A stretch of DNA of 64,000 nt from Phellopilus nigrolimitatus (GCA_021029095.1 JAJOHG010000060.1:98699-162698); one strand, 5' to 3'; positions 30,966-43,983 are shown, counted from the stretch's first letter. A program made the numbers and translations. Notes: generated by a model from the letters alone, not told the origin.

Positions 30966-31692
30966 CCTTAGACTGGACTCTCTCCACACCGCCCAAACTA
31001 GATCGTACTTTATGGTGATTATTGTGCGCTTTTATCTATCCGCAGATAGACTATATGCAGTGTGTTTCGGTTATTTACCCTCCGTTATTGTGTCTCGTCA
31101 TTCTCGTTATTTTCGTGATATGTATCGACTGGCGCTCTGATATTGCTATTCTACTGTATGTCTCATCTACCCGTCCATGCGTCGTTTGCCGTAGATTTAT
31201 TATGTAGTACGCCGACGCGCTTGCAAGCAATGTCTTCCCGCTCAGTTACTTGCCAGCTGGTCCATTTATTTTGCATCCGTCTAACTTCACAAGATATGCG
31301 AGTATGCTGCTATACACGAACACACTTCAATGGATATACACAAGGTAGACTCGTAAGGCCAGCAACATATCTTTTGCCCTAGTACACAAACACAAGACGA
31401 ATCGTGTATTTAGAAAGCACATGTGTACCCAGCAAATTCATCCCGAGGAGCGCACGTCTAACGACCCGGTTAACAAGTTGGTGACGCATCGCCGTAGCGA
31501 TGACGGTCAATTCGATCTGGGCTACATATTGACCTCCTCAGACCATTGGCTTGAGAGCCGTTCTGGGAGGCTTCGAAAGAGCCGGGTAGAGAAGGTAAAA
31601 GACTCACGGAAAAAATGCCAGAGAGAAAAGTCGTGTTACAGACGGTAGTACAGTGTACAAAATGGGTATATCAGAAACCTGTAAAATGGGAG
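30966..31692. other. Intergenic spacer
   Basis: 3' flanks of SWY-motif gene 3 and the DUF1764 gene, which converge here. No gene seen. Confidence 0.5.
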
Positions 31693-32410
31693 TCAGTGAT
31701 GGGCAGATGAAAAAGAGGACCGAAAGAAAAGCGTACAGCAATCACAATCGAACGGACACAGAGGCGTATCTAAAGAAGAAGAAAAGAAACCCCGAGTAAG
31801 AAATCCAGTAACGAGAGGACATGAGAACGATGTAGTCGCACCTCCACCTTCGTCCCCAATACCCAGCTCATCCTCCTTGAACACCGAAAAACCTTCTTCT
31901 GTTTTCCTGCCTGCGTGCCATATCGGAAAACATTCAGCACTCAGTACGCGAATACGGAGAAAAACACGCACGCGGCCCCGTCCCCCGCGAGTCCGTGAAG
32001 CGCACCCTCTCCCCGTCAGGACCCGCGCCCTTCTTTGTCTTTGACTTCGTCGCTGAAGAGGACACCGGGGTCTTCTGCGGGACAGATGGCGCGGCGGAGG
32101 GGTCGCGGACAGTCTCGACTACGCGTGGGCGCTTCACCTTCTTCGCGACATCACCGTCAACAATGGTCCCGTCCTTGGGATTCTTCTTCTTTTTCGATAC
32201 CTTAGATGACGAGGACGACGAGGCTTTGTCGATCACAGCATCGGCGCCAGGTTCGCCCTCGCCCTCGCGCCGCTTACGCTTCTTCGACTTCTTCGTCGAC
32301 TGGGTCGGTGTCGAGTTGGGGACTGCCTTCCCCTTGCCCTTGCCGCTGCTCGCGACAGCGACCTTGGAGACTCTGCCAGAGAAGATATCGTCAATTTCAG
32401 AGGCGGGCAT
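31693..32410 (-). CDS. DUF1764 family protein, 194 aa, three exons
   Basis: Exons 31972-32410, 31842-31910, 31693-31769; donors GTGCGT and GTGCGA, acceptors ACGCAG and TTTAG, total 585 nt. The start MPASEIDDIFS, Lys/Ser-rich middle (KKSKKRKRREGEG), then RFTDSRGTGPRRKTEEGFSV followed by FKEDELGIGDEGG and DTPLCPFDCDCC are the hallmarks of eukaryotic DUF1764 proteins: an EIDDIF start and a Cys-rich end. Most relatives stop soon after CDCC; this one has a 12-residue tail. Molecular function is unknown for the family; basic Lys clusters suggest a nuclear or nucleolar place. It shares a 233-bp divergent promoter region with the PX gene. Confidence 0.85.
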
Positions 32411-32643
32411 AATCGAAAACTAAAAAAAATCGCGAGGAAGGATGAAATCGCGGAGATCGAAAGATCCTGCAAATGGCATGCGACACGTGACTCTTGTGAG
32501 ATGGGCACGCATTGCTGACCCATCGACCGACGAGCGGCCCTCTTTCTTCGCTATGACCCTCGACGACGACGACGACGACTAGCTAACGAACCGGCCGCTA
32601 TCGTACCTACGTCTCCAAGCTGTGACCAGTTGCAGTCCTTACC
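32411..32643. promoter_or_regulatory. Divergent promoter region, DUF1764 and PX genes
   Basis: Only 233 bp lie between the two start codons, so both promoters must sit here or overlap neighbouring exons. It contains a run of GAC repeats (32561-32579) and no obvious TATA box. Confidence 0.5.
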
Positions 32644-33521
32644 ATGCTACCGACGTCTCCGCTGTCCCCGGCGGACTCGGACTTCCCTCTCACGCCGAGC
32701 AGCTCCGCCTTCCAGAGCGCACCATTGGCAAGCCCAAGCCTGCGGCGAAACCCCGAAACCCGAAAGGGACGCGAGGATGCGTACCCTCTTGCGCACTGTG
32801 CCGGGCTCGTCGAGGTCCTCCGCTCCGACGAAGACCGGATCGACGTCGAAGAGGAGGCGCGCGTGTACCGCGCGTTCGATCTCGTGCGTAATTCTCCTTA
32901 CTTCAAATGTTGTGTCTAAGGCGAGTGCAGGACCAGGACGACACCAACGCACTCGCACTCGCGCGAACAGACTCACGTACCGCTTCTCGCCGTCCTCAGC
33001 CGCAGCCGACCCCGCAGGTGCGCGGCCTATCCCACTCGCGTGCCGTGTCCTCCATCGCCTCGCGTGATATCTGGGTCGGCGAGAGCGGTGACGCAGAGAA
33101 GCATGCGTCTTTCGCGCGCGGTGTGTGTATCGTCGGGTGGACAAGCGTCGGCGACAAGCGCGGCGGGGCGTACGTCGGTCTGTCCCTCTCTCATCCTCCC
33201 TCTCCCTCAACGCATCTGACATTTCTGAACAAACAATCCTCAGTCTACGATTGCGCCTTGCTCACGGTTGCACAAACGACCATACATGTGCACAAGCGGT
33301 ATAGCGCCTTCGCCGCGCTGCACGCCGCGCTCCTGCGCGCCCTCCCCGCACCCGCGCGCGCGCAGGTCCCACCACTCCCCCCACGCGCGCCGCTAGCGCG
33401 CTATCGCGTGGGCTTCCTCGAGGAGCGGCGGCGGGCTCTGCAAGCGTGGCTGAGCGGCGTTCTTCTCCACCCGGAGCTCGGCGGGTGTGGCGCTGTGCGG
33501 GAGTGGGTTATGGCGGGGTGA
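32644..33521 (+). CDS. PX-domain protein (Ypt35-like), 254 aa, three exons
   Basis: Exons 32644-32883, 32931-33177, 33244-33521 (765 nt); the second intron (66 nt) is in frame but interrupts the PX fold. Joining gives GGAYVVYDCALLTVAQTTIH followed by VHKRYSAFAALHAAL, the PX core in which RYS.F is the phosphoinositide-binding segment. Then come PPLPPRAPLARYR, FLEERRRALQAWL and HPELGG...VREWV, matching small fungal endosomal/vacuolar PX proteins such as Ypt35. PX domains bind PI3P on endosomes. The N-terminal 120 residues are Ser/Pro/Arg-rich and look disordered. Decayed copies of exons 1-3 lie at 1300-2075. The Ypt35 assignment is inference from size and the C-terminal pattern. Confidence 0.8.
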
Positions 33522-34010
33522 CCTGCATATAGGATCACTCTAGCTATGGTGTCAATAGATTCTCTGTTGAAGTACATTCTGTTCCGTATATTCTGTGTGT
33601 CGTCACATGTTGTCACCATGCATACCAAAGCTACTAATAGGACCTGACACTTCTCCTTTGAACTCATCATTTGCGTTCCTAGTGCTGCTGTCGAAATCGA
33701 ACAACTTAGTTTACAAATCCAGATTACACTGGCTTGATTGACTTGGTCCGCATGCGTTGAACATATCATAGTACACGAAAATACAATTTCTTGGCTTGCA
33801 TGTATGCACGATGACAATTCACATCTTACTTTATATCTACATTTAAACTTTGAATAAGGAATTCCCATTATCTCTCATGTTGTGTTTGACATGTTCCTTG
33901 ATCTTCTTGAGAGTCTTCTGTAACCTGTATGACCTTGCATACCTGATACTGGACATTTTAGTAGATCAGCTCTTGAAAGTTGGCTTGTGTCAGACCAATT
34001 AATGCACTCC

Positions 34011-34232
34011 CGTGCGCGACTTCTGCTTCCACCTGGCGTTTTTGCAGATTTTTTTGTCTTCTTAGAGAGTTGCACTCCGCGAGTTGATATTTGGTATGCT
34101 TTCGCTGTCGGTGGACTCGTCTGCAGTCGAAGGGAGGATCTTGAACTTTTCGTGGCGGAGACTGGTTCTCTCCTTACCCTAGATCGTGCCGAGAATTCAT
34201 GAGGGCGGTTGCGGCCCGTACAGGAGGGACAT
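34011..34232 (+). repeat. Dispersed repeat, copy 1
   Basis: About 222 bp from CGTGCGCGACTT to CAGGAGG-ACAT, about 85-90% identical by eye to 50085-50308 in the opposite orientation. Shared text includes GTCTTCTTAGA-AGTTGCACT and GAAGGGAGGATCTTGAACTT. No terminal repeats or target duplication are evident. It is probably a piece of a mobile element. Confidence 0.75.
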
Positions 34233-36842
34233 CATTGTTTTTCTTTTTGGTAGATCTTTTACTTGTTTCGTTCGCCAGGACCTCGAAATATTCACTATGA
34301 CTCTTGCTCATGAATGGGTTGTCTTGCGAGCTAATCCCGAGTATGCCGACGGTACGTACTGCAAAGGTCATCCGACTAGTGTTGTTCGTTTTCCAAGTGA
34401 CAAACCAAACAGAGCGGTGCAGAAATTAAGCGTACCTCGAGGTCCTGCTTCGAAATTACATATGACTTCTTCACGCTGGGAATGCCCATCATCTCCGGTA
34501 CGTCGACAAACCGAGCTGTAGAACTTAATTATACATGGACTTCTTCATAGCTTTTTCATCTCCGTTATGTAGGCGCGTCTGAGCTGCTCTTCGATAGTCC
34601 GGATGTTCCGAGAGCTTTAAAGCCGGCACTTCATTAACTTCATTAGAAAGCAGGGCGTTTCAAGAGGCCGAGATGAGAAATATTCGAATCGCCGGACCGT
34701 CCCGCAGATTTTTTTGCTCGAATGAGTACGTCTTTTCGTCCTGATAGCTTTTTTAATTCTTCCTTCACAGGCGGTACATCATCCGGTCGACAGCTGTCAC
34801 AACTCGCAAGACTTCTATGAAATCAGCGTTTCATTATTATTAGCGCCGGTTTTTCTTTCTTACAGACTATGCACAGTGACGCGTCAATCTTCGTCTTATT
34901 TGACTGAGGACTGATGATGAGTATCATCTGCGTCTTCGACTCCGATGGCGGCTCCATCATAAAACTTCCGGACTTCGAGAACTCGCCAAAATACATCGAA
35001 ACCTAGTTCAGCTGCGGACTCACCGGTCATTCAAGTCCGCATTCGCAGTCAAGACCCGTGGTCAATAACTGACGAAACGCTCGCGTTGAGTCGGAGTCGG
35101 ACAGGAGTCGGCCTGTGGCCCGAACACCGCCTTCACGCCGTCGCGCCCGAAGGGCGTCGTCCGCATACACCGATCTTGGAGCGTTCGTCGGCAGTGCCTC
35201 GCTCTGCGCCATCGCCGCAGAAGTGCCGTTCTCGCCGTGCCTGTGATAGAATGCGAGATCGTGACGCGCTTTGTTCAGATCCGGAGACCGAGGAGTGTCG
35301 GGCACATCTCTGACAGGAACTGTCACCCGAAACAACTGGAAAAGGACTTCTCGTATCTAAATCTGGAATCCTTTACGAAGCTGATGTCTATAACGAGAGA
35401 TTGATTCCGCACTGAGACGGACTGATGCCGGAGACAACGGACATCACTGCTAAAATAGATGCGAGCCTGTTTGATCTTCGGAAGAAAGGCAGAAAGCGCC
35501 GGCAAAGGATAAAAACACATGGTCTTTACAAAGACCATTGGAGCCAACCTACTATACTAGTCTCAATGAAAAGTGTCATGCTACGATGCACCGACCGAAC
35601 CCCGATGATTGAAAAGGAAAGGAAGGAGAATGCCGAGCACGGTGCTCTTCCATTTTCGCATACGCCATGAAACACGTATAGAAATAAATCGGCTTGGCTT
35701 CTTGACTCGGGGTACATATCGAACCGTTGCATCGATAAATGTCCAGGAGCATATGGCCTACTGGCTGGTGCAGGATTACCGCTCTGTGCTTGCTATCAAA
35801 GGACTGCCACTGAAATGAGTAAGTGGCAGAAGGGAAACCCGGACGGCTGCACCAAAGATTCTCCGTAGCGTTAATTCAACCGCATCGGATTCTGGTAAGT
35901 TTTGCACACAGATTTGCGTGTCACAGCCTTTTGCAAGCGAGTCAGCTGCCAGGCGATGCATATTGGCATCAGGCGGAACGGCACGCTCGCTCCGCGTCGA
36001 GCCCAAGGACATCTTGGAAGCGGGTTGTAATTGAAACAAATCAACGCGAAAGGGAAGTCCGAGCGAGGTGCGGCACGCCTATAAGTCCGGCTGCTTCCAC
36101 ACGGTGGTATCGACCGTCCGCATCGGAACCAAGGTCAGAATGCTGAATCAGGCGCGGGGGGATAGCTCGTCGGAAGCAAACACAATGAATCACCTGGCTA
36201 GAGGGCGCGTGCGCTCCGCATCGTTTCAGCGCCGCGCGCGACGAGTTCTGGTTGGTTGTTTCCAAGCAGACACGTCCTTCCCAGCTCTGGAAAATAGTAG
36301 ACCGCCTTTGTAGGCTCGGGGGATCCTGGAGAATTCCCCCATACGTACATCAAAGGGCGAAAAACGTAGATCGCATCACGCACCGTTCCATACATTTTTG
36401 TTCCGCAAAACCCTTCGCCGACGGATTGGGGAGGTGTTCGCAACAGCCCGCTTTAGCTGAGCATTACGGCACTCGATGGCACTTTGTGGAGGCATTAGAA
36501 GCCGCCGATCGCATATATCATCACACCTTTTGAACGAAGAGAAACGCCGCAGCGCACAGAAGGCGGCGCCCTTCCATGCAGCGTCGAGCGACAGGTGCAG
36601 ACAAGCGGCTTCGAGGACGGCCATTTGATCCAGCGGGCCTGGGAGAGCGAACGCGAGCGCGTGAACCACCACCGACGGCACGGCTATGCACGACCTTCCG
36701 TCGGTGCGCGAGATGCGAACGCGGTGATTGATGAGACGCCCTGGCCGACGTTCCTGCGTGATATATAAGATCTTCCCGCGGCGTTTGGAGTGCGCATCGG
36801 CAGGCGTTGCCAGGTGGACTAATTGCGCACTCGAAGAGGACC

Positions 36843-36863
36843 GGGGGGGGGGGGGGGGGGGGG
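36843..36863. repeat. Poly-G tract, 21 G
   Basis: Run of 21 G in a GC-rich segment. Confidence 0.9.
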
Positions 36864-39800
36864 CGTGCAGCGAGACAGGCGCCTGCGCCGCGCGTGTTTC
36901 GCGCACTCGCAAGCATCCGGTGGCGACGGAAGTAGAGCGAAATAACCTATCATGTATTCGGAGAAGGAGAAAACGCGAGGCACCGAACTGCTGCAGAGAC
37001 TCAGCCCGCGGGGGGGTCCCGTTTTCTGCAAAGTCCGAATATCTTGTTTGTCGATCTCGAGCTTCTAAGGGCCGCGGCAAGGCCAGCACAAGCACGTTGC
37101 TCTTTATGCACACCTCTGGTCTTGTATGTACTCTACGCCATCGCGGTGGCTCCGAGCGTTAGTGCTGGCACTTCCCCGTCAGGACGGGCTCGACAAGCAG
37201 AACGATGGAAGCCGCCCTGCGCTCCCTGCCCCTGGAACCGTCTCCGAGCCAATCTACAGAGGCCCAAACACATCAGGAAAAGATGAAAGGGAAGGAATAT
37301 TAATCCGCGGTTCTCCGTACGTGTATAGCAGGCCTTGATGCGATCGCTGGAAGGCTTTCGGGGGCCCGAGGTGCTCGGAGCTGAATGAACGTGCACGGCA
37401 GCCCCCCGTCTTCCCTGTACAAGGAAATAAATAGAAAAAAAATGTGCCTTTCGACTCGGGAGGCACAGCGCAGACACGCCGGCGCCCAAGCTCTCTCGTA
37501 CAACCCTAAAAGTCTCTAAGACGCAAGCGGTCTGTCCCGGGGGACACAAACAGAAAGGGGATCGTTAGCACTGACCCAGAGCAGCGCGAGCGAGTAGAAT
37601 ACTAATCCACCCACACCAAAACACCTCCCATGTCAAACGCGGCACGAAGGGAACCCAGGATTAACGCGTATTAGCGCAGATCAGACGGCCAGGGGCAACG
37701 AAAGGCCCTTCCGGCTAGGCAGCATAGAAGGCGGCGGCGGCGGCGTGCGCGCGCGCCAGTAGCCCAGGCGCTAGCGTTAGTGTCCCAGAGACTCGGGCGC
37801 GCGTGCGAGCCTGAGAGCGCCATCCCCGTCGCACGTCATGCCCCGCGCGTCTAGCGCATTTTTCTTTCTTTTCTTTTCTCTTTACCGTTTTTCTTCCGCG
37901 CCGGCTGCCAGCGCGGGCGCCTCGACGCGCTGGATCGCCGTGATGGCCTAATGGGGACACACCGATCGCCCGTCGCTTCCCGCGGCTCTGCGCGCCATGG
38001 ACCCATAGTGCAGACGACGCGGCGTCTCGAGAGACGGCGCTAGCGGCGCGGCGCCCCATCCACATGGGCAGAGAAGCGCGCAGGCGCGCGTGGGCGCGCG
38101 GGTAGCCCCATCCGCGAGCCCGCGCGCCCACGTGGGCGCGAAGGGGGCGGCCCCGCCGGATGGGGCTAGGGCTAGACGGGCCCGGCGCAAATAGCGCGCG
38201 CGCGCGCATGCACACGCTGAAAACGGGTGCCGCGTGCTTCGCTCGGGGCAGACGGGCGGGGAGAACGAGAACGGGCAGGGGGGACGAGGAGGGGGAAGGC
38301 CCAGGGCCCAGCCGAGCGAGCGAGCGAGCCAGCCGCCGGTCTGCAGGGCCGCCGTGATGCGGGCATGTGTGTGCGTGTGTGTGCGCCAGCGGCGACCCCC
38401 CACCCACTCCAGCGCAGCAAGCAGCAAGCAGACCAACGCAAATTAATAGCAAAATCTCGATCTGGCGTTTTTCGGCGCGCGGTGTTCCGTCCCCGTGCGC
38501 CCCGCTGGCGCGCGCACGCGCGGCGAGCTAAGTGGCTGCCGGACCCGAAGACTACGCACCCGTCGCAGAGCCGCCTGTTTCATGACGCGCGCGCGGGGGG
38601 GAGCCGCGATGGAAGACCAGGGTCGCTGTGCACACAGCGGGCAGCAGGAGTCCTTGCAACGGCCTGTAAATCAACAGATTTGGATTTGGATGCGCGCTCC
38701 CCGAGATCTTCGTGTCCATGTACATGGACATCATCATGGACCGCGGTCCTTGAGACCACATCTTGATCGTGTTACATACCCTGACCGAGACCGTCCCTTG
38801 TCCTTATTTCATCAAGAAAAAAAGAAAAGCAGTATGATGGTTTAATTGTTCACTCAGCGACAATTTATGGATATAATCTCCGTTGAGAAGTTGAGAGATG
38901 CTAAATAAATAAAATAATTGGTTCCGAGGCTGGAATGCCTTCTTTCTCACGGCCGATTTTCGACGGTGGGATTTTTTTTTTCCAGTATTACTACTATTTA
39001 TACATCACAACGGAGGAAGTTATGTGCTATGTCCAAGAGCAACTGCATACTGTATCTCTCGAAAGACTGAAAAAAAAAAAAAACGAATTGAATTGGGGAG
39101 CTCGAGAGGACCGTTAACACGCCAGGGTTTTGCCCGACCCGGACGACTCAGCAGAAGGTTTTGAGACAAAAACGTAAGTATGTTTTATACCATCCCTCCT
39201 TTTTTGTGTGCATTCTCTTTTGCTTTACAACGGCCGAAAAGAAGTTGATGCCGCCCTGCGAACTTTTTAAGATCTGCTGATTGGACGAAATGAAAGCTCG
39301 GGCAAGCGGTGGGTCCCGAGTTGCTGCTGTTGTGAAAGAAGGACCCGGGGGGCCTGTCTAAAGGGCTTTGCATGAACTGTACATCTGTACCATGTACCGC
39401 TTCGCGCCAGCCTTCATATGTGCGTCTATCTATCCACGCACGCTAGACACGTTATGGCCCCGCCAACCAAACTCCGGATAGAAAAACGTCGGACACGAAA
39501 AAGGTTAGGGAAGGTTAGGGAAGGAAGGAAGCAAGCAAGCAAGCAAGGAAGCAATTATGGGAAAGACCTCCGGAGCCCCGAGATGCTGATGCGTACGTAC
39601 CACATGTGTGCACCGAGGGAAACAGGGACGGGCAGGCCCATTCAGCCGCGAGCGCCGAAGAAGAAGCTTCGAGCGCGCGCGTGCTCGAAGCTCTGGTCCT
39701 CTCTGTCCGTCGGAGCGGTTTCTCTCTCTTTCTTTCTTTTTTTTTTTTCTTTCGCCGGTGTTTCCGTTCGTTTTCGTTTTCGTTTTCGTGCGGGCGGAGG

Positions 39801-39870
39801 ATTATTTTCTGCACATGACGATGTGCATACATGTGCATACATGTACGTACGTACGCACGTATGTACGTAC

Positions 39871-39924
39871 GTATCTAGCGTATCTAGCGTATCTAGCGTA
39901 TCTAGCGTATCTAGCGTATACAGC
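39871..39924. repeat. 9-bp tandem repeat, six units
   Basis: GTATCTAGC repeated five times exactly and once with changes (GTATACAGC), preceded by GTAC-rich sequence (39842-39870). Confidence 0.9.
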
Positions 39925-40175
39925 GTCAGTCATCCACGTCCGCGTCCACGTCCGCGTCCGGCGCGTTTTGAGCCCGAGTTCTGCGAGGGTCCCCCCCTGT
40001 ACACGTACGTACGTGCGTGCGTGCGTGCGTGCGCGGCCCGGCGCGGGCTGCGCACGTAATAGAGTGCGCGCGCGCGCGCGCGGCGAGGTGGATGGATCTC
40101 GTCTCGCAGGAAATGGGCGTTCATTTGCGCGGGTGTGGATAAGTGTATAAGAGGGTAGCGGTAGCGAGCCGAGGA

Positions 40176-40234
40176 GACGTTCAGAAGACGTTCAGAAGAC
40201 GTTCAGAAGACCTTCAGAAGACGTTCAGAAGACG
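40176..40234. repeat. 11-bp tandem repeat, five units
   Basis: GACGTTCAGAA repeated five times, one unit with a single change (GACCTTCAGAA). Confidence 0.9.
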
Positions 40235-41943
40235 GAAGGCAGGAGACGGAAGACAGGAGAGCCTTACACACCAGCCCGCGCGCGCGCGAGAGATAGCCTT
40301 TGCGCGCCGGAGATGCGCGGGGGCTGCAGGCGAGATGGCGAGATGGCGAGGCGAGGCGAGGCGAGGCGAGATAGATGCGCAGATGCGGCCAGATGTGCAG
40401 AGATGCGCAAAGATGCAGCGCGGACGGGTGTGCGCGGTACGTCCGCTGCCGCGTGTCGGGTCTGATTATGAAGTGCGCGAGGACGGGCTACGCGCTGATA
40501 GGGGCGGAGGAAAGCGGGGGCTCGCGTTGGTGATGTGGAGAGCCCCGATGGGCGGCACGGGATTTTCTCGAGCCAGGAGACGCTAGTTAGCACGCGGGCC
40601 GCCCCTTTATTGCAGCGCTACGAGCTACGATCGCGATAAATGCAAGGCAAGGCAAGGCAAGGCAAGGCACGGACGGACGGCGTGCAGCGTGCAATATGTA
40701 GTAACACCGCACGGAAGACAAAGAAAAGGAAAAAAGAAAAGATGAACGTCGCGCGGCGGGCCACGCGCGCGGGCGCGGAGGATAGTCCGATGTTTCATGT
40801 GCGGGCGTATGATAGGCAAGATGGATCGATGCATATTGATGGCAGTGGGTGAATCGAATAGCAGGTGAGGGGCTGCGTGCGTGCGTGCGTGTCGGAATGT
40901 GAGCGGAAATGCGAGTGGGAGGTGGGGGGAGCAGGGGCGCACAGGGGCGGGCGGACGGGGGATTATGTCAGACAGACGCAGGACAGAGAGACAGAGAGAG
41001 AGGGATAGCCCCTTGGAGACTAGCCCGGGCTGCGCCACAAGGAAGGGGGGGCGGGCTCGCTACAGATGGGTCGTGCGCGGAAGCAGAAGCACGAAGGCGG
41101 AGGAGGGCGAGCTTGGCAAGACCCTAGGGGAGGAGCGTGCTAGGCCGAGACGAGGGCCCCCGGGCAGATCGCAACGGGACGTGTGGCGACGGAGTTAGGG
41201 CGTGGGCCGCTTGATCCGGAGGCGGTGCCCGTGTCGATCCCTGTTGTTCGATTATTAAATCGCCGCGCGAGCCTCTCTGCTGCCGAGCCGAGTTGGGCGT
41301 GGGGCGCATTGCATTGCATTGCATTTCATTTGTGTCGGCCGAGGGGGCACAGGAATGGGATGGCATAAGAGGGAAGAGAGGGGAGACGGATATAACACGG
41401 GGTTGGTCGTGCTCCGGGTGGAAGCTTAAAAAGTTAAACGAGAAGGAGAAGAACGTCCAAGTAGCCGATGATGAGCCGAGGTGTGCCGAGCGTCAGGGAG
41501 GCCATGGCCCCTTGGACCCGGACTATTACACTCGCTCGCTTCGCAGGCCTGCCTCGAAGGGGAAACGAGAACAAAAGGCCAAGGCCGTGGCCGTGACTGT
41601 CCCCGTACGCGCGTACGCGTATACGCACCACGAAGATCTCTCACCGCACCCGCACCCCGCGTACCCGCGCACCCGTCGACGGGGTTTCGTGATGAGATCC
41701 AGCGCACGATCAAATCAAATCGCTCCTAGGGCCCCTCGAGACATATAAAGCCTGCGCCAATCCTGCAGGTGCTTCCTTTTCCCTTGCCATCCCGCCGGCC
41801 TCTCGTTCTTTCTCCTCCTCCTCCTCCTCTTCTTCCGCGCCCGCGCCCGTGCACCCACACGCCCTGCACGACCGCACCCGCACCCCGCGCATGCTCTGAT
41901 CGCCGCCCTCGCCGTGCCCAAGCCAAGCCAAAGCCAAATCCCA

Positions 41944-43322
41944 ATGCAACAACCGCCCCGCCGCCCCTCCCGCCCCCACTCGCCCTCCGAGAACGCGCCC
42001 CGCGAGCGCGCGCACGAGCACGACCGAGACCGCGCAGCAGCAGCACACACCAAGCGTCCGCGCCAGGGCTCCTTCTCCCCCGCCATGCCCACGATGCCCA
42101 GCGCGCACCCGCACCCGCACCCGCACCCGCACCAGCGCGCGCACGGCGGCGGCGGCGCGGGCACCTCCCTGCCGTCCATCCACCACCTCCACCCCGACCT
42201 GCCCCCCGCCGGCCCGCAGCACCAGCACCAGCACCGCCCCGCCCCCGCCGACTTCCTTCCGCCCGCGCCATACGCCGCGCACGCGCACCCCTTCTTCGCG
42301 CCCGCCCACCCGCACCCGCACCCCCCCGCGGCAGCAGGGCCCTCCGCGTACCCCCCGCCGTACGACGACCGCAGGCTGCTCGACCGCGACCGCGGCCGCG
42401 GCCAGGGGCTGTACGCCGCGCGGCCCACGCCCTCCATGCCGTCCCTGTCCTCGCTGTCCTCCTCCGTGCCCGAGCAGCACGCGGCCGCCGCGTCCCCCAC
42501 CGCCGATGCCGACTCCGACCTCGACCAGAACGAGTCCGAGCGGCTGGGCCCCCCGAAGAAGAAGCGCAGGCGGCAGGCCCTCAGCTGTACCGGTGAGTAG
42601 CAGTGCGCCCTTTTTCTTCTTCTCCCTTCCTTGTTCGTTCGTTCGTTCGTTCGTTTCGTCCCTTGTATTTTTCGTTGTTTTCGTCCGCGAAAATCCGCCT
42701 TGCATGTGCTGCTCTCCCGCGAGATCCACTGCACACAAGCGAACACGTCCATCCGACCTCCGATTTCCCCTCCCCAACGCCCCCCGGCTATTATCTCTAA
42801 AAAAAAAAAAGAGAAATTTAAAAAAAACCAATTACGATTTTCCCCACAGAATGCAAGCGCCGCAAGATCAAGTGCGACCGCACACACCCCTGCGGGCCGT
42901 GCGCGCGCCGCAGCGAGCCCGAAAAATGCCAATGGCACGTCATCGAGCCCGTGTACGTCCCCCCTCCCTTCCCTCCCCTCCCCTTCTCCCCCTCCCCTCC
43001 CTTCTCCCCCCCTTCCCTCTCCCATTGCACCAATCCAATCAAACCTAACCACGCACGAACGCTCACCACCCCGCACCCCCTCAAGCAGCGAAAAATACGT
43101 CACCCGCGCCGAGTGGGACGACCTCTGCGCGCGGCACCGCGCACTCGAGGAGCGCTGCGCCCGCCTCGAGCTCCTCCTCCTCCAGCTCCGCCCCGAGCTC
43201 GCAGCCGCCGCCGCAGCCTCCTCCCTTCCCGCCTCCCTGCCGTACGACCCCGCGCACGCCCCGTCTCCGCGCACGTACGCCCCCGCCCTCGCCGGGCCCG
43301 GCGTCGCCGGCGCAGGCCCCAG

Positions 43323-43353
<31 letters not shown>

Positions 43354-43983
43354 ACGACGCCCCCGGCCGCCCGTACGTGTGCCTCCCCGCGCCTGCTGCA
43401 CGGCGCCCCGTCCGCCGCTGAACGCCCGCTCCTGCACCACCAGATCCCCCCGCACCCGCACGCGGCGGCGCGTAGCCACGCCCACGCGTACGCGTACGCC
43501 CACGCGTACCCGCGCCGCGCGTCGTCGTCCGCCAGCGCCAGCGGGAGCTCGCGCGGGCGCTCGCCCCCGCCCCCGCCCCCGATGGGCGGCGCCGGCGGCC
43601 GCGCGTACGCCTCCCCGCTCGCGCGCGCCGCCGGCACCGGCAGCTTCGCGCCGCAGTACGAGCGGCGCCAGCAGCAGCAGCAGCAGGTGTCGCCCCGCCC
43701 GAGCCCCCGCAGCTGGCCCCTGGCACCACTGCCACCGCCCCCGCCGCCGCGCTCCGCCGCATCCAGGCCCGGCTCGGCCGGCTCGCGCGCGGGGCTGGAG
43801 CTGGAGCTCGACGAGCTCGACGCGTCGGGCCCCGAGGCAGCAGCGCCGCCCGTGCGGCAGACGCGCCGCGCGGGCGTGTGTCTCGCCGGCGCCGGCGGCG
43901 GCGCCGGGGGAGGCGGGGGAGGCGGGGGAGGCGGCACGAGCGCGCCTGCGACGCCCCCGCCGCCCGCGCTCGCCATCCACTGA
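41944..43983 (+). CDS. Zn2Cys6 transcription factor, 548 aa, three exons
   Basis: Exons 41944-42592, 42850-42952, 43089-43983 (1647 nt). Donors GTGAGT and GTACGT, acceptors CACAG and AGCAG. The first intron splits the zinc cluster just after its first Cys. The joined motif is KKKRRRQALSCTECKRRKIK followed by CDRTHPCGPCARRSEPEKC: ligands at 215, 218, 225, 231, 234 and 243 (CX2CX6CX5CX2CX8C). VEKYVTRAEWDDLCARHRAL after it forms a coiled-coil-like linker, as in many basidiomycete C6 factors. The zinc cluster is central because a His/Pro-rich 214-residue arm precedes it; the C-terminal half is Pro/Ala/Gly-rich. No fungal-specific TF domain is seen, so it may be a short-type regulator. First ATG used; the frame opens earlier at GTG. 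Confidence 0.85.

Larger units (their letters stand above)
33522..41943. other. Long gene-poor region
   Basis: 8.4 kb without a supported gene. 33.5-36 kb is ordinary spacer with one dispersed repeat (34011-34232). 36-38.5 kb is very GC-rich; its many open frames on both strands look like a consequence of composition. 38.9-41.9 kb, upstream of the Zn2Cys6 gene, is dense in short tandem repeats: GCAAG units at 39525-39545, GCGAGAT/GGCGA at 40328-40375, GCAAG at 40642-40669, GCATT at 41308-41325, besides those listed separately. This looks like a long regulatory or heterochromatic spacer. Confidence 0.5.

Noticed and set aside
36376..38452. Several long frames on both strands in 36.4-38.5 kb
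   Set aside because: Region is extremely GC-rich, frames overlap in all phases, peptides are Arg/Ala/Pro-rich and unlike any protein family.
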